Origin: Thioclava dalianensis
GTDB taxonomy: Bacteria > Pseudomonadota > Alphaproteobacteria > Rhodobacterales > Rhodobacteraceae
DNA length: 64,000 nt
Assembly (NCBI RefSeq): GCF_000715505.1
Contig: NZ_JHEH01000002.1
Span: 186,001 to 250,000, forward strand
Direction: 5' to 3'
Shown: positions 25,392-35,355 of the stretch, in pieces
How the letters are laid out: every line of letters begins with the position of its first letter
How positions within the stretch are numbered: position 1 is the stretch's first letter
Position numbers and translations under genes: made by a program
Notes under the pieces: generated by a model
What the model saw: only the letters and a program-made list of their open reading frames with translations
The model's database searches: none
What the model was told of the DNA's origin: nothing

Positions 25392-27788
25392 TCAGCTGTG
25401 TCCGGTCTGCAAATAATCTCCGTATTCTTCCAGGTAGTTAACGCTATCTTCACTGTCGACGTAGTCACGCAGCTGCGTCAAATCGACCTTGCTCAGAACG
25501 ACGCCGAGCAGTTTTTCCGGGATCTTGGGATGCGAGCTGATCAATGATCTCAGCAGCGCGCGCGTGGTTTTCCCCCATTCTGCGACGAACAAAAGCTGGT
25601 CCAGCTCTCCGATCACGATGCGCACATCGACGACCGGCCCAAGCGGCGGTAGATCGAGCAGGACATAGTCATACTCCCCGCGCAGCTCGTGCAGGAAGCG
25701 CCGGAACCCCTCGCCGCCAAGCATTTCGCTGGCCTGCACGAATCCCTCCGGTGTCGGACAGGACAGGAACTCGACGCCGGTATCGCCAATTTCCTTCGTG
25801 CTCGAACGCCAGCTTGCCACCCCGGTCAACACCTCAAGCAGACCCGCCCCCGTGGTCTGCCCCAGAACACGGCTTAGCCCCTGACGATGCGCATCGGCAT
25901 CGATCAGCAAGACGCTCGCGCCGGTCGATGCGATCACCGCGGCCAGATTGAGCGATGTCGAGGTCTTGCCTTCCGCAGGCCGCGCCGAGGTGATCCCTAG
26001 GATGCGGGTGTCTGTAGAGCTGTCGGACAGACGCATCGCAAGGCGAATATTGCGCAGCGTCTCGGTATAGAGCGAACGCGGATGCGACAGTGCATAGATC
26101 GCGGAGCGTCCGCTGATGCGTGCCAGTTGACGCGACGCCTCGCCCGGTCTGGACAGGGGAACTTGCCCCCGCGCAGGCGTTTGCGGCATCCCTTTGACAA
26201 GGCCGGGGCGGTCGGTCGTGCGATAGATCGGCAGGTAGCCAAGGAACGGCACCCCGACGCTCTCGGCCAGCTGATCGCCCGTACGCAGCCAGCGGTCGCG
26301 CCATTCGCCGATCGCGGCCAGCACAAGCCCCATCATCAGCCCCACAAGGATCGTGAAGGCCAAGACGAAACGCGCACGCGGCCCGGCTGCGGCTTTGGGC
26401 GGCTCGGCCCGAGACAGCATCCGCACATTCGACACCGGGAAACTCTTTTGCTGATCGATCTGCTGAAACTTCGCAAGGAAGGTTTGATACAGCGTCGAGA
26501 GCGTCTGGGCGCGTTGTTCCAGCGCACGCAGCTGCACCTGCGCCGAGCCAGAGCTGGCATCCGTGTCTACCGCCCCCTGAACACTATCGCGCAGCGCCTG
26601 CACGCGGGCCTCGGACAGGCGTTCCTCGCCCTTAGCCTGTGCCAATAGCTGTTTGATCTCGCCGTAAAGCTGGGTCGCACTTTCTTGCAGACGCGCCTTA
26701 TAGGGCGCGAGTTGCGGATCGTCGGGGCCAAGCTGGGCCTTGATCCGGTCAAAGTTGGCAATCGCGTTGGACAGGCTGCGCTGCAACCCGTCAAACTTGG
26801 CAGAGCCATCCGGCGAGAGCCCGCCCGGCACGCCTTTCATCAACGCGTCCGGCCCCGCATCGACCGCCGCCTGCAAGGCCACGACCTGCGCCTTGGCCCG
26901 CGCCGCATCGCTGACGGCATTCGACAGATCGGAGTTCAGATTGACGACGGAATCCTGCGAAATCGTGGTGTCACGGGTCGTCACGAGCCCATTTTGCACG
27001 CGGAAAGTTTCGGCGGCTTCGGCGGCCTTCTGGGCATCCTGCTGCAGATTGCTCAACCGACCCTGCATCCATTCCGTCATCCGCTCCGTCGCGCTGTAAT
27101 TGGCGTTGAGCACGTCCGAAATATAGACATCGGCAAAAGCATTCACGACATTGGCCGCAAGCACCGGATCGTTCGATTTGAACGAGATCGAAAAGGCAGA
27201 GCTGCGCCCGATCCGACCCACGCGCACGTTTTGCTGCAAGTAGCGGGCCACCGCCTCTTGCTGGCGCTCGGTGATCTGCGCGGGCGTGAGCGGGGTTCTG
27301 GGCGCGCTTCCGGTTGTCGCCTCGGGCGGGGCCCCGCGCAGCCAGCCGATGGGCTTTTTGATCGCCCCCATCACCGTGCCCATCACCTTTGACAGCAGCG
27401 ATTGCGGCGGGTTGGTGAAGGACGGATTGTCTTGCAGGTTCAACTGCGCCGCCACCCGATTGGCCACGTCATCGGATGTAATGACCAGCCGGGCGCTCTC
27501 GAGCGCGGACTCATTCGTGGAGAGATCTTCGGATTGCGAGACCTGCTGGATCGTGCGGCTGATATTGCTATCGAGCAGGATCGACGACCCCGCGTAGTAA
27601 TAGCGCGGCGTCGTCGCGAGATAGACGATCCCCAGCACGATCCAGACCGCCACACAGACAAAGATCACACGCCGCCTACGGCGCAGCGCCGAGATCAGAC
27701 GCGACAGATCAATCGGATCGGGTTCATGGCGGGTGGGTGGTGTCATGGAATTCGGACTATCCCCGATCTGAAATCGCAATTTTGTCAT
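25392..27788 (-). CDS. exoP: Chain-length determinant / tyrosine autokinase (ExoP/Wzc-like)
   Basis: A 798-residue inner-membrane polysaccharide co-polymerase. A Wzz domain with an N-terminal transmembrane helix (VIFVCVAVWIVLGIVYLA) comes first, a long periplasmic coiled coil (about residues 200-430) next, a second helix (FVLAFTILVGLMMGLVLAA), and a cytoplasmic BY-kinase domain with Walker A ARPAEGKTSTS and VLLIDADAHRQG. The tyrosine-rich tail ends YLEEYGDYLQTGHS. It controls polymer length and export by tyrosine phosphorylation. The ATG at 27788 overlaps the upstream transferase stop; an alternative is 27746. Confidence 0.88.
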   Translation of the reverse strand: MTKLRFQIGDSPNSMTPPTRHEPDPIDLSRLISALRRRRRVIFVCVAVWIVLGIVYLATTPRYYYAGSSILLDSNISRTIQQVSQSEDLSTNESALESARLVITSDDVANRVAAQLNLQDNPSFTNPPQSLLSKVMGTVMGAIKKPIGWLRGAPPEATTGSAPRTPLTPAQITERQQEAVARYLQQNVRVGRIGRSSAFSISFKSNDPVLAANVVNAFADVYISDVLNANYSATERMTEWMQGRLSNLQQDAQKAAEAAETFRVQNGLVTTRDTTISQDSVVNLNSDLSNAVSDAARAKAQVVALQAAVDAGPDALMKGVPGGLSPDGSAKFDGLQRSLSNAIANFDRIKAQLGPDDPQLAPYKARLQESATQLYGEIKQLLAQAKGEERLSEARVQALRDSVQGAVDTDASSGSAQVQLRALEQRAQTLSTLYQTFLAKFQQIDQQKSFPVSNVRMLSRAEPPKAAAGPRARFVLAFTILVGLMMGLVLAAIGEWRDRWLRTGDQLAESVGVPFLGYLPIYRTTDRPGLVKGMPQTPARGQVPLSRPGEASRQLARISGRSAIYALSHPRSLYTETLRNIRLAMRLSDSSTDTRILGITSARPAEGKTSTSLNLAAVIASTGASVLLIDADAHRQGLSRVLGQTTGAGLLEVLTGVASWRSSTKEIGDTGVEFLSCPTPEGFVQASEMLGGEGFRRFLHELRGEYDYVLLDLPPLGPVVDVRIVIGELDQLLFVAEWGKTTRALLRSLISSHPKIPEKLLGVVLSKVDLTQLRDYVDSEDSVNYLEEYGDYLQTGHS

Positions 27789-28744
27789 GTCCGCGCCCCT
27801 TCAGTCTCGGGCGCGTCACCAGAGGCACCATAGAGAGTTATTTCCTCATTGCCCAAACATGCAGAGATCACGCCGATATGGAGCGCCCCGCGTGTCAGCG
27901 CCGTATTCCGCCCCAGCGGCGCGCCCAGATGGCGCACGTAAAGCCCACCGCAGGCCAGCGCCTTGGCACCTGCCACCAGTGCATGTTTCAGCCGCGCACC
28001 GCCGCCCGCGCCCGCGCAAAGCAGGCGTCCATGGGTCTGCCCCATCCGGTAGCGGCGTGCCAAAAGCCAGCTCAGCCGCGCGCGCTCGGGCGGGACCGTT
28101 TCATGTACGACAGCCGCATCGGTGTAGAAAATTTCGCCGCCCCGCTTACGGATCTGATCGAAGAAGACCGTATCCTCACCGCCGCTGCGCCCACGCGACA
28201 GATCGAAGCGCAGATCGCGCAGCGCGTCATCCTCAAGCGAAATCAACGTGTTGCAGGTGTACCCGGTCTGCGCACGGCTCTGCGCATCGCAGCGCGCGAC
28301 AGTATCATGCACCGCGCCGCGCACCATCCATGGCGGCGCATCTTTTGCGTAATGCGCGCGCACCGGGCCGATCACCGCGGCAGAGCCCCGCGCCTGCCAG
28401 CCGTGCCACAACGCGACCAACCATCCCGGCTCGACCGTCTCATCATCATCGATGAAGACCAGCGCCTTGGCCCCACGTGCTCGCGCTGCATCGAGGATCG
28501 CATTGCGCGCAATTGAGATGTTTTGCGAGGGCGCATGAAGATAGGTGCCGGGAAATGGCAGCCCTGCGAGCACCGCCTCGATCTCCGCGCGCGCCTTGGG
28601 CTCGATATCATTATCCGCGACGATCACTGAGAGCGCGGCCTCCGATGGCTGCTCGATCGCAGCCAGAGACTGCAGCGTCGCCGCGATATGGGCGCGCCGA
28701 AAGGTGCAGATGCCGATGATGATGTCGCAGGCCTCGGAGGTCAT
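27785..28744 (-). CDS. Family 2 glycosyltransferase (ExoM-like)
   Basis: A 319-residue GT-A transferase with CDIIIGICTFRRAHIAATLQSL, VIVADNDIEPKA, ISIARNAILDAARARG and FIDDDETVEPGWL (DDD metal site). The second half has GYTCNTLISL and SGGEDTVFFDQIRKRG. The pattern resembles ExoM of succinoglycan, a beta-1,4 glucosyltransferase. The ATG at 28744 overlaps the upstream stop by one base (TGATG); the longer frame would extend into the previous gene. Sugar specificity is unproven. Confidence 0.82.
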   Translation of the reverse strand: MTSEACDIIIGICTFRRAHIAATLQSLAAIEQPSEAALSVIVADNDIEPKARAEIEAVLAGLPFPGTYLHAPSQNISIARNAILDAARARGAKALVFIDDDETVEPGWLVALWHGWQARGSAAVIGPVRAHYAKDAPPWMVRGAVHDTVARCDAQSRAQTGYTCNTLISLEDDALRDLRFDLSRGRSGGEDTVFFDQIRKRGGEIFYTDAAVVHETVPPERARLSWLLARRYRMGQTHGRLLCAGAGGGARLKHALVAGAKALACGGLYVRHLGAPLGRNTALTRGALHIGVISACLGNEEITLYGASGDAPETEGART

Positions 28745-29721
28745 CAGATGCCCCGGCTCGGGGTGAACCGCTGGCGCAGGACTTGCACCCAATAGCCCGC
28801 CGACCACGAGACCTGCATCAGCCCCGCGAGAAAGCCGGTGGCAAGGCTGCGATGGTCCTTATGCGCAATCGCGAGTGACAGCCCCGCCACGAGACACCCA
28901 AGAACCCAGACCAGAAGCGGCCAGATAAAGATCGCGCTGAACGGCACGAAAACCGTCAGCAGCAAGGCGGGCACAAGCGCCATCACCAGACATTGGCGTG
29001 CCCCCGGGCGGGCGTGGTGCTTGGCGAAATTGCGTGCCCGCCCCTGCCCGAAAAAGAAATACTGGCGCATCAGCGGCTTGATGGATTGGCGCGGATGGTA
29101 CTCCATCTCGGTCTTTGCGGTCAGCCAGATCGAATGCCCGGCAAGGCGCAGCCGGTAATCCAGCTCGGCATCCTCATTATGGCTGAAGCTCGGGTCGTAG
29201 CCGCCGACGATATTGAAGACCGGCAGGCGCATGAGCGCATGGTGCCCGTGATCGACCCAACGCCCGTCGCTTGCGTTGCGATGGGCCGCGCTGCCATTCC
29301 CAAAGCGCGAATTCTGCGCCTCCGCGATCAGCTTTTGCAGCGGTGTTTTGCCCACCGCGCGCATCGAGACGACAACGCTGTCGGCAGATTGCGCCTCGGC
29401 CTCGGCCACCAGAATGTCGCAGAAATCCGCTGGATAATCGGCATGGGCATCGATGCGGATCAGCAGTTCGCAATCATTGCCATATTGCGCGACAGCCCGG
29501 TTGATCCCCGCCGATTGATAGCGCTCGGGATTGTCCAGAAGATGCAGCCACGGGCGAGCGCGTTGCATTCGCTTGACCGTCGCCCGGGTGCTGTCTTGAG
29601 AGCCACCATCGACCACCACGACCAGCGCAGGATGGCGCCCCACAAACCCGCGCAGCCCATGGATGGTCTGTGCGATATGTTCGGCTTCATTGAGCGTCGG
29701 AATGACAACCAGCGTTTTCAA
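28744..29721 (-). CDS. Family 2 glycosyltransferase with C-terminal membrane helices (ExoA-like)
   Basis: A 325-residue transferase: LVVIPTLNEAEHIAQTI, VVDGGSQDSTR, RIDAHADYPADFC, and VDHGHHALMRLPVFNIVGGYD, a block characteristic of ExoA. HNEDAELDYRLRLAG holds the acceptor-side acidic pair. Three hydrophobic segments follow near residues 235-300. ExoA adds the second sugar of the succinoglycan unit by a beta-1,3 linkage; specificity here is by homology. It sits 21 bases after the ExoL-like gene and is coupled to the ExoM-like gene. Confidence 0.85.
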   Translation of the reverse strand: MKTLVVIPTLNEAEHIAQTIHGLRGFVGRHPALVVVVDGGSQDSTRATVKRMQRARPWLHLLDNPERYQSAGINRAVAQYGNDCELLIRIDAHADYPADFCDILVAEAEAQSADSVVVSMRAVGKTPLQKLIAEAQNSRFGNGSAAHRNASDGRWVDHGHHALMRLPVFNIVGGYDPSFSHNEDAELDYRLRLAGHSIWLTAKTEMEYHPRQSIKPLMRQYFFFGQGRARNFAKHHARPGARQCLVMALVPALLLTVFVPFSAIFIWPLLVWVLGCLVAGLSLAIAHKDHRSLATGFLAGLMQVSWSAGYWVQVLRQRFTPSRGI

Positions 29722-29742
29722 GATCGATCCCTTTCCCCTGTT

Positions 29743-30900
29743 TCAGGCGACATATTTTTGCGGCGGATCAGCCGCGTCTTGGGTAGGAAGACATTCACGC
29801 AGGCGTTCTACGAGATCGGCGCAGTCCGTCGCATCGGCATACCAAGTCTCGCGCGGGAGGCCCGCCAGTGTCGCGCGCAGCCCCGCCAAGGCCTCCGGCG
29901 TGACGGCGGCCAGCGAATCGATCGTCGCCTCGGGAGACGTCACGCGCAATCCGACGCCGCGCGCGGCAAGAGAGTGCCCCAGCTCTGTGTCGCTCAGCGA
30001 AATCGGCACAGCACCGAACAGACAGCCTTCATACAGGCGATTGGGCAAAAGCCAATCGGAATTGGCGCCAGCGTCGTAGCGATCGATCAACATCGCCATG
30101 TCACAGGCGGAATAAATCTCGGGCAGGTCATCAGGCCAGCGATACGCCCCCTCAAAAGACATGTCTGGATTATCTGCCACGGTCTCATGAAATTTCGGCA
30201 ACACATCGAGCGCCGGTTTGCCGCGCAGCACGATATGGAAGCGTCCCGGATGGCGGCGGGTCAAAAGATCCAGCGTCTCAAGCGTCCATTGGCAGCGCAG
30301 AATACCGAACCAGCCAATCGTGATGCAATTTGGGGTGATCGGCGCGGTGCGAGCCGTCGCGGGCCCCGGACCGTTCAGCATCAGCGGCTTGTTCTCGACC
30401 AGCGCCACGGCGCGCGCAGGCTGACGGTAGCGCTCAAGATAGTGGCGCACGAAGCCTTGCGACGAGACCAGAACCAAAGCGCAGCGCGCCATCAGCCACG
30501 CCTCGATCTTGCGCAAACCACGCGCCACGCGGCCCTGCCCGATCATCAACCGGTGAATATCGAGCAGCTCATAGATCAGCGGGATCGCCGCACGACCGCG
30601 CAGATAGGACCGCCCCAGCGCCAGCATCTCGAGGTTCCGGGCCAAAACGAGATCGGGTGTCTCGACCCCAGACGCCTCAAGACGGGCGCGAATCTGCGGC
30701 ACAAGTGCTGCGACCGAGCGCATCCGGGCAACCATCCGGCCATTCGCAGTCTGCCCGAGAACAAGCGCGGGCCGCTCAAGCGCCCCGCTGCCCCGACGAA
30801 ACCCGGCAACCGAAACAGAGGCACCGCCCGCCTCCAGCATGGCCACACGCCGCCAGATTGCCGCATCGTCGAGATCATGTGCGAGATAGAGTATTCGCAC
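29743..30900 (-). CDS. Glycosyltransferase (ExoL-like)
   Basis: A 385-residue GT-B-type protein beginning VRILYLAHDLDDAAIWRRV. The mid region IPLIYELLDIHRLMIG and LVLVSSQGFVRHYLERY, and the C-terminal ANSDWLLPNRLYEGCLFGAVPI nucleotide-sugar block, are like ExoL. The GTG at 30900 is preferred because AAGGAGAAGAC precedes it; the ATG six codons upstream has no site. It starts the minus-strand run ExoL-ExoA-ExoM-ExoP. Confidence 0.78.
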   Translation of the reverse strand: MRILYLAHDLDDAAIWRRVAMLEAGGASVSVAGFRRGSGALERPALVLGQTANGRMVARMRSVAALVPQIRARLEASGVETPDLVLARNLEMLALGRSYLRGRAAIPLIYELLDIHRLMIGQGRVARGLRKIEAWLMARCALVLVSSQGFVRHYLERYRQPARAVALVENKPLMLNGPGPATARTAPITPNCITIGWFGILRCQWTLETLDLLTRRHPGRFHIVLRGKPALDVLPKFHETVADNPDMSFEGAYRWPDDLPEIYSACDMAMLIDRYDAGANSDWLLPNRLYEGCLFGAVPISLSDTELGHSLAARGVGLRVTSPEATIDSLAAVTPEALAGLRATLAGLPRETWYADATDCADLVERLRECLPTQDAADPPQKYVA

Positions 30901-31127
30901 GTCTTCTCCTTCACCCATTGCAGCATCGCGCGACGCCGCGCATCGAGGCTTGCGCCCCTTGCAAACCCCACTGCACCTCGTAGCAGTTTCTGCACCTGCA
31001 AACAGACAAACAAGCTTGCACAGCGTTTAAGTGAGCGAGAAGGCGCGCATCCGCCCGTTTGTCATCATTTTCAACACGCCGTCGAAATTAATGCCTGTTT
31101 TTGTGGCAGATGGGGCCGGCTACCTAC

Positions 31128-32405
31128 TCAGACGGCGGTCCGTTGCGCGCGCTCTTGCCAGCGGGCCTGATTCCGACGCTGCACCAGCACAACAGACAGC
31201 ACCGTCAGCACTGTGACCGTCATGAACTGGTTGAACGCGACCAGTTCGGTATTCATCAAGATCAGCTGGCGCAGCATGAACCCCGCAACAAACAGCGCCT
31301 CGGCGCAGGGATCTTCAATTGCCCAGCGCAGCGCACCCCAGAGAGCGTAGAAAATCAGCCCCGCCTGAAGGATGACGCCAATCAAGCCGATCTCGACCGC
31401 GTTCGAGATCAGGGTGTTGTGGAAGTGAAAGCCGGTCCGCGTGGAGATGCCAAACTGGGCCCAAAGCTCCTCTGCCAGCGGATTGCCAATCACCCAAAAC
31501 CCCTTGAACCCCTGCCCCAGAAGCGGATGCTCGGCGATCTGCCCAAAGGCCACGCGCCACAGATCGGTCCGTCCGGTCAGCGTCGCGTCCTTGCCCGTCA
31601 GCTCAAGAAGCAGATCGGATAGCTGCGTGAAAAATCCACTGACCAGCAGGATCGTGGTCAGGGTGAGCAAGATCGCGGAAAAGCCCAGAAATACCCGTTG
31701 CCACGGCGTCGTGCGGCGCAAGGACCGGATCATCACGAGCAGCGACAGCGTCACCAGCATTGCGATTGTCCCGCCCGCGGAATCGGCCTTGAGCAGCAAA
31801 AAGGCACTCATCAGAAAGGTGATCACCGCCGCGAGGCGCCACGTGCGCGAGCCCAAAAGTAGCGCGCTGCTGGCCACGAACACGACCGTTGCCGCCTGCG
31901 ATAGCGCGTTCTTGGAGGCGAAGATCCCAAGCCATGCGCCATCATCCCCACGCACCCGGCCAAAGACAAAGCAGCCAAGGCACATGATGATTCCCGAGAC
32001 CATGACAGCCTTGAGGAGATTGGTCGGCGACATCCTGTAGCCCGCTGAAATCCCGATTGCGAAGGTAAAGGCAAGCTGGATCGCATAGCGCAATGTGACA
32101 TCGGGATAGTTCGACCAGAACACCGACAACAGGCACCAGCCCACCAGCAGCCACAAGGCGCGCGCCGCATAGACCTCGCTCAGGATCTCTTTCGGGCGGC
32201 GCAGAACGAAGAGCAGCGTTGCCACGAGAAAGAGCAACGCCGCCTTGCTGTTGAATTTGCTGATATAATCGAGCGCCACGAGGGCTGTCCCGAAAAGCAC
32301 AGCATTGGGGCAGATGCCGATTGTGTAGGCCTTCGTATCAGGCCATCGCACGGCGCGCCCGCTGATCGGGTGAAAGGCCCGGTTATGCGGCAGGCCCGGG
32401 ATCAC
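31128..32405 (-). CDS. exoQ: Exopolysaccharide polymerase / O-antigen ligase family (ExoQ-like)
   Basis: A 425-residue integral membrane protein with about ten hydrophobic segments and the Wzy/ligase-type periplasmic loop LTGRTDLWRVAFGQIAEHPLLGQG, here seen as the conserved GRTDLW and HPLLGQGF pieces, with HFHNTLISNAVEIGLIG after it. It would polymerise repeat units in the periplasm. Start is GTG at 32405, overlapping the glycanase stop (GTGA), which agrees with coupling. Confidence 0.83.
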   Translation of the reverse strand: MIPGLPHNRAFHPISGRAVRWPDTKAYTIGICPNAVLFGTALVALDYISKFNSKAALLFLVATLLFVLRRPKEILSEVYAARALWLLVGWCLLSVFWSNYPDVTLRYAIQLAFTFAIGISAGYRMSPTNLLKAVMVSGIIMCLGCFVFGRVRGDDGAWLGIFASKNALSQAATVVFVASSALLLGSRTWRLAAVITFLMSAFLLLKADSAGGTIAMLVTLSLLVMIRSLRRTTPWQRVFLGFSAILLTLTTILLVSGFFTQLSDLLLELTGKDATLTGRTDLWRVAFGQIAEHPLLGQGFKGFWVIGNPLAEELWAQFGISTRTGFHFHNTLISNAVEIGLIGVILQAGLIFYALWGALRWAIEDPCAEALFVAGFMLRQLILMNTELVAFNQFMTVTVLTVLSVVLVQRRNQARWQERAQRTAV

Positions 32406-33199
32406 GGCTGAGCGCAGGTGATGGAGCCCTTGAAGGCGCATGTCGTCCCCAAAGGCGTGTAGGTCAGGGATTTGATCTGCATGACAACCGGGGCCGCGGG
32501 CATCTCAAACTTGCCCATCCAGTCGGACAGGGTATCGGTGCCCCAATGGCTGAAATAAATCTTCATCGGATGGCTGGGGATGTTCTGCGTCTCGCTGCGC
32601 ACCAGCTTGCCGTCAATATACCAGCGCAGGCTGTCGGGCGTCCAAGTGAAGGCGAAATCATGCCACGCCTCATTGATCGGGCAGGAGAGATCCTCAAGCC
32701 GCCCCTCGCCGAAATCCTTGCCAGACACGTAGCGATTGACCCAGACCTTCGAGGGGTAACGCGTGAGCAGTTCGAAATCGATCTCGTCATGGGGCTGGTT
32801 ATGCACCGGGCCGATATAGGTGAAGAACGCCGCGTTGAGTCCAGAGGCCACCTGCGTCTTGATCCGCGCCTCAAACGTCCCGTAGAGGAAGCGCGGCTTG
32901 GTCTGGATCTCGCCACACAAAGCCTTCCCGCCGGCCGTCGCGGGCGGCAGATAGCTCAGCGTCAGCCCATCGGGGCCGATGCCCACTGCCTTGCGCGACC
33001 AAGTGCAGTTTTGATGCGCGCCATTGCTCCAGCCATCGGAAATATACCAGAAATCCGGTGTCAGCCGCTGGAATGTCTCGTTGAGCGGTGTTTTCCGGAT
33101 CGAATCCTGCGCCATGCTCATGCCGGGGAGGCCGCATAGCATCAGAAAACTCGCGGCCCGCAGACCCCGACCCAGAACGGTCCTAATCCTCGTGGTCAT
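32402..33199 (-). CDS. exoK: Family 16 endo-glycanase (ExoK-like), secreted
   Basis: A 265-residue GH16 protein. A signal peptide covers about residues 1-30 (ending GMSMAQ). The catalytic signature HDEIDFELL contains the nucleophile and acid/base glutamates. Other family blocks are LYGTFEARIKTQVASG and HDFAFTWTPDSLRWYIDG. ExoK trims nascent succinoglycan to low-molecular-weight forms. It is translationally coupled with the polymerase gene, which suits cleavage during synthesis. Confidence 0.87.
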   Translation of the reverse strand: MTTRIRTVLGRGLRAASFLMLCGLPGMSMAQDSIRKTPLNETFQRLTPDFWYISDGWSNGAHQNCTWSRKAVGIGPDGLTLSYLPPATAGGKALCGEIQTKPRFLYGTFEARIKTQVASGLNAAFFTYIGPVHNQPHDEIDFELLTRYPSKVWVNRYVSGKDFGEGRLEDLSCPINEAWHDFAFTWTPDSLRWYIDGKLVRSETQNIPSHPMKIYFSHWGTDTLSDWMGKFEMPAAPVVMQIKSLTYTPLGTTCAFKGSITCAQP

Positions 33200-33400
33200 A
33201 ACAGACCCCTTTTCCGTTCGTCCTCGTCATATCCGCCGATTCGTGTTTTGAGTGATACCAAATTCGCTAGAACGTGCGGCAATAGCGACAATCTGCACAA
33301 TAAACAGGCACCTCACAGCATGGGCGATCATGTCCGTTGCAAGGCCACGCCAAAGCTGCGCGAACAGGCTAGGGTTCGAGGGGCACAGAGGGAAGGCACG

Positions 33401-34621
33401 ATGCAGTTGATCTCCGTCATCATGGCGAACTTTCGCGCAGTGCAGCATTTGTCCGCCGCCATCGACTCGGTGCTGCGGCAGACGCATGACAGGCTCGAGC
33501 TGATCATCTCGGACGACGCCTCGGGAGATGGGTCGCTCGACGTGATCCGCGCGGCGATGGCACGCGATCCCCGGGTCATCCTGATCGAGGCCGAGACGAA
33601 TGGGGGCGCGGCGGCCGCGCGCAATCGCGCGCTTGAGGCCGCAACAGGCGACTGGGTCGCGATCATGGACAGCGATGACGTGATCCATCCCGACCGCCTG
33701 CGCCGGATGCTGGCGGCGGCAGGACAGAGCGGGGCTCAAATCGTCTCGGATGATCTGGTGTTTTTCGGCGAGACGGAGGCTGCGAGCGGGCGCACCCTGC
33801 TTCAGGCGCTGGACCTCGACGCGCCGCAGATGCTGGACGCAGCGCGCTTGATGGCCTCGGAAGGCGCAGATCCCACGCTTCCGAAATTCGGCTATCTCAA
33901 GCCCCTGATTGCGCGCGCAGCGCTGGGGGAGATGCGCTATGACACTTCGCTGAGCATCGCCGAGGATCTGGATCTCTACCTGCGCCTGCTAATGGCGGGG
34001 CATCGCTGGGTGATGCTGCCGGACCCGATGTATCTATACCGCAGGCACTCGGCCTCACTGTCCTACCGGCTGAGCGCGGCCTCGATCGCCGCGATGATCG
34101 CCGCTCAAGAGCGGCTTTCGCTCTCTGATGCCCCACGCGCGCTGCAAGAGGCGGGCCGGGCGCGCAGCGCCCATCTGCGCCATCAAGAGCGCTATCTGCA
34201 TCTTGTCGACGCGATCAAGGCCCGCAAGATGTCCCGCGTAGCAGGACTTTTGTTGCGCGCGCCCGGCTTGCTGGGTGATTTGACTTGGTCCGTGCGCGAT
34301 CGTCTGGCGCGGCGCAGCGAGAGCGACGGGGCGCGCAGCGCGCAAACGCTGTCGCTCGGCGGTCAGGCGACACCCGGCGAGGGGCTCTCCCTGTCCCCGC
34401 CCAGCGCGCCGGAACCAGCGGGCACATGGTCCGAGCCGCCGCATCGGATGGCAGCCCAGCTCAGCGCTCTGGCCGCGCGTCACGATCTGTCGGTAGAGGT
34501 CACCGACCGCGCGGCGCTGTGGGCGGCATGGCTCCTGCCGCGCTACGCGCAGATGCGGATCGATTTCGATACAGGGGAGGACGCGGACGGGCTGCCCCTG
34601 CCCGCCCAAACGGCTCAGTAG
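33401..34621 (+). CDS. Family 2 glycosyltransferase (ExoO/ExoU-like)
   Basis: A 406-residue GT-A transferase: LISVIMANFRAVQHLSAAID, IISDDASGDGSLDVI, AIMDSDDVIHPDRLR, then FGYLKPLIARAAL and IAEDLDLYLRLLMAGHRW, the same block as in the transferase at 16863-17837. The last 90 residues are low-complexity and poorly conserved. ATG at 33401 follows GAGGGAAGG. It is divergent from exoK and its stop overlaps the anti-sigma factor stop by seven bases in convergent orientation. Confidence 0.82.
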   Translation: MQLISVIMANFRAVQHLSAAIDSVLRQTHDRLELIISDDASGDGSLDVIRAAMARDPRVILIEAETNGGAAAARNRALEAATGDWVAIMDSDDVIHPDRLRRMLAAAGQSGAQIVSDDLVFFGETEAASGRTLLQALDLDAPQMLDAARLMASEGADPTLPKFGYLKPLIARAALGEMRYDTSLSIAEDLDLYLRLLMAGHRWVMLPDPMYLYRRHSASLSYRLSAASIAAMIAAQERLSLSDAPRALQEAGRARSAHLRHQERYLHLVDAIKARKMSRVAGLLLRAPGLLGDLTWSVRDRLARRSESDGARSAQTLSLGGQATPGEGLSLSPPSAPEPAGTWSEPPHRMAAQLSALAARHDLSVEVTDRAALWAAWLLPRYAQMRIDFDTGEDADGLPLPAQTAQ

Positions 34622-35355
34622 ACTGGCGATTTGGCAAAGCCCTTGCCGTAGATCGGGCCGGTTGGCAGGTTCGTGGGCGATCCGCCCGAGGGCTCGAAAG
34701 TGATCTCATAGAGCTGATCGGGATGCGGCGGCGGCAGGTTTTCGCCCGAGAGCGTGCGCGATGCGCCCGGATCCAGCAGGCCCAGCGACACGGGTGGGCC
34801 GTCGTCGCGCGGCTTCGTCCAGACCTGCATCACCTGCCCGCCCGGCACATTGGCGGCCTCAAGCAGCGTCACCAAGGTCGTGTTATCCTTACGCCCGTCG
34901 ATCACCGCGACCGGCTGGCCCTGCGCATCGAGCAGCACGGCCACGACGGCGGGCTGCGTCGGCGTCATCAGCGTGGCGCCAAGCACAGCGACCATCAACA
35001 GCGCCGCAGCCACCCCGCTCAGCGCAACCGCGCGCCAGCGTGTCGCGGCCCGGCGCAGCGGTGCCAGCTCGATCACCTCGGCGGAGGCGGGCGGCGCGGG
35101 CTCAAGCGGCGCGCTTTGCGTCATCTCCTCGGGCGCGCCCTCAAGAGAAGCCTCGATCCGATCCCAGAAATCCGCGGGAATTGAGAGCGGCTCGGCGGTT
35201 TCGTCAAGCGCGGCAAACCGGGCACGGACCCGCTCGACGCGAGCTGCCACCTCGGCGTCGCGCTCGCATAGCGCCTCGAGCGCCTGCGCCTCGGCCTCAC
35301 TCGCAAGCCCCAGCACCCATTCGTCGATCCGTTCCTCCAAAGCGCGCTGCGTCAT
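34615..35355 (-). CDS. Anti-sigma factor (RskA-like)
   Basis: A 246-residue single-pass membrane protein. The N-terminal domain has the RskA-type start RIDEWVLGLASEAEAQALEAL, the transmembrane helix is AVALSGVAAALLMVAVLGATLM (about residues 110-131), and the periplasmic domain with GGQVMQVWTKPRDD and SLGLLDPG is typical of RskA. It would hold the ECF sigma factor until signalled. ATG overlaps the sigma stop (ATGA). Confidence 0.87.
   Translation of the reverse strand: MTQRALEERIDEWVLGLASEAEAQALEALCERDAEVAARVERVRARFAALDETAEPLSIPADFWDRIEASLEGAPEEMTQSAPLEPAPPASAEVIELAPLRRAATRWRAVALSGVAAALLMVAVLGATLMTPTQPAVVAVLLDAQGQPVAVIDGRKDNTTLVTLLEAANVPGGQVMQVWTKPRDDGPPVSLGLLDPGASRTLSGENLPPPHPDQLYEITFEPSGGSPTNLPTGPIYGKGFAKSPVY

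Noticed and set aside
28993-31170. 725-codon open frame opposite the exo glycosyltransferases
   Set aside because: Shadow frame; the minus-strand proteins have clear glycosyltransferase motifs.
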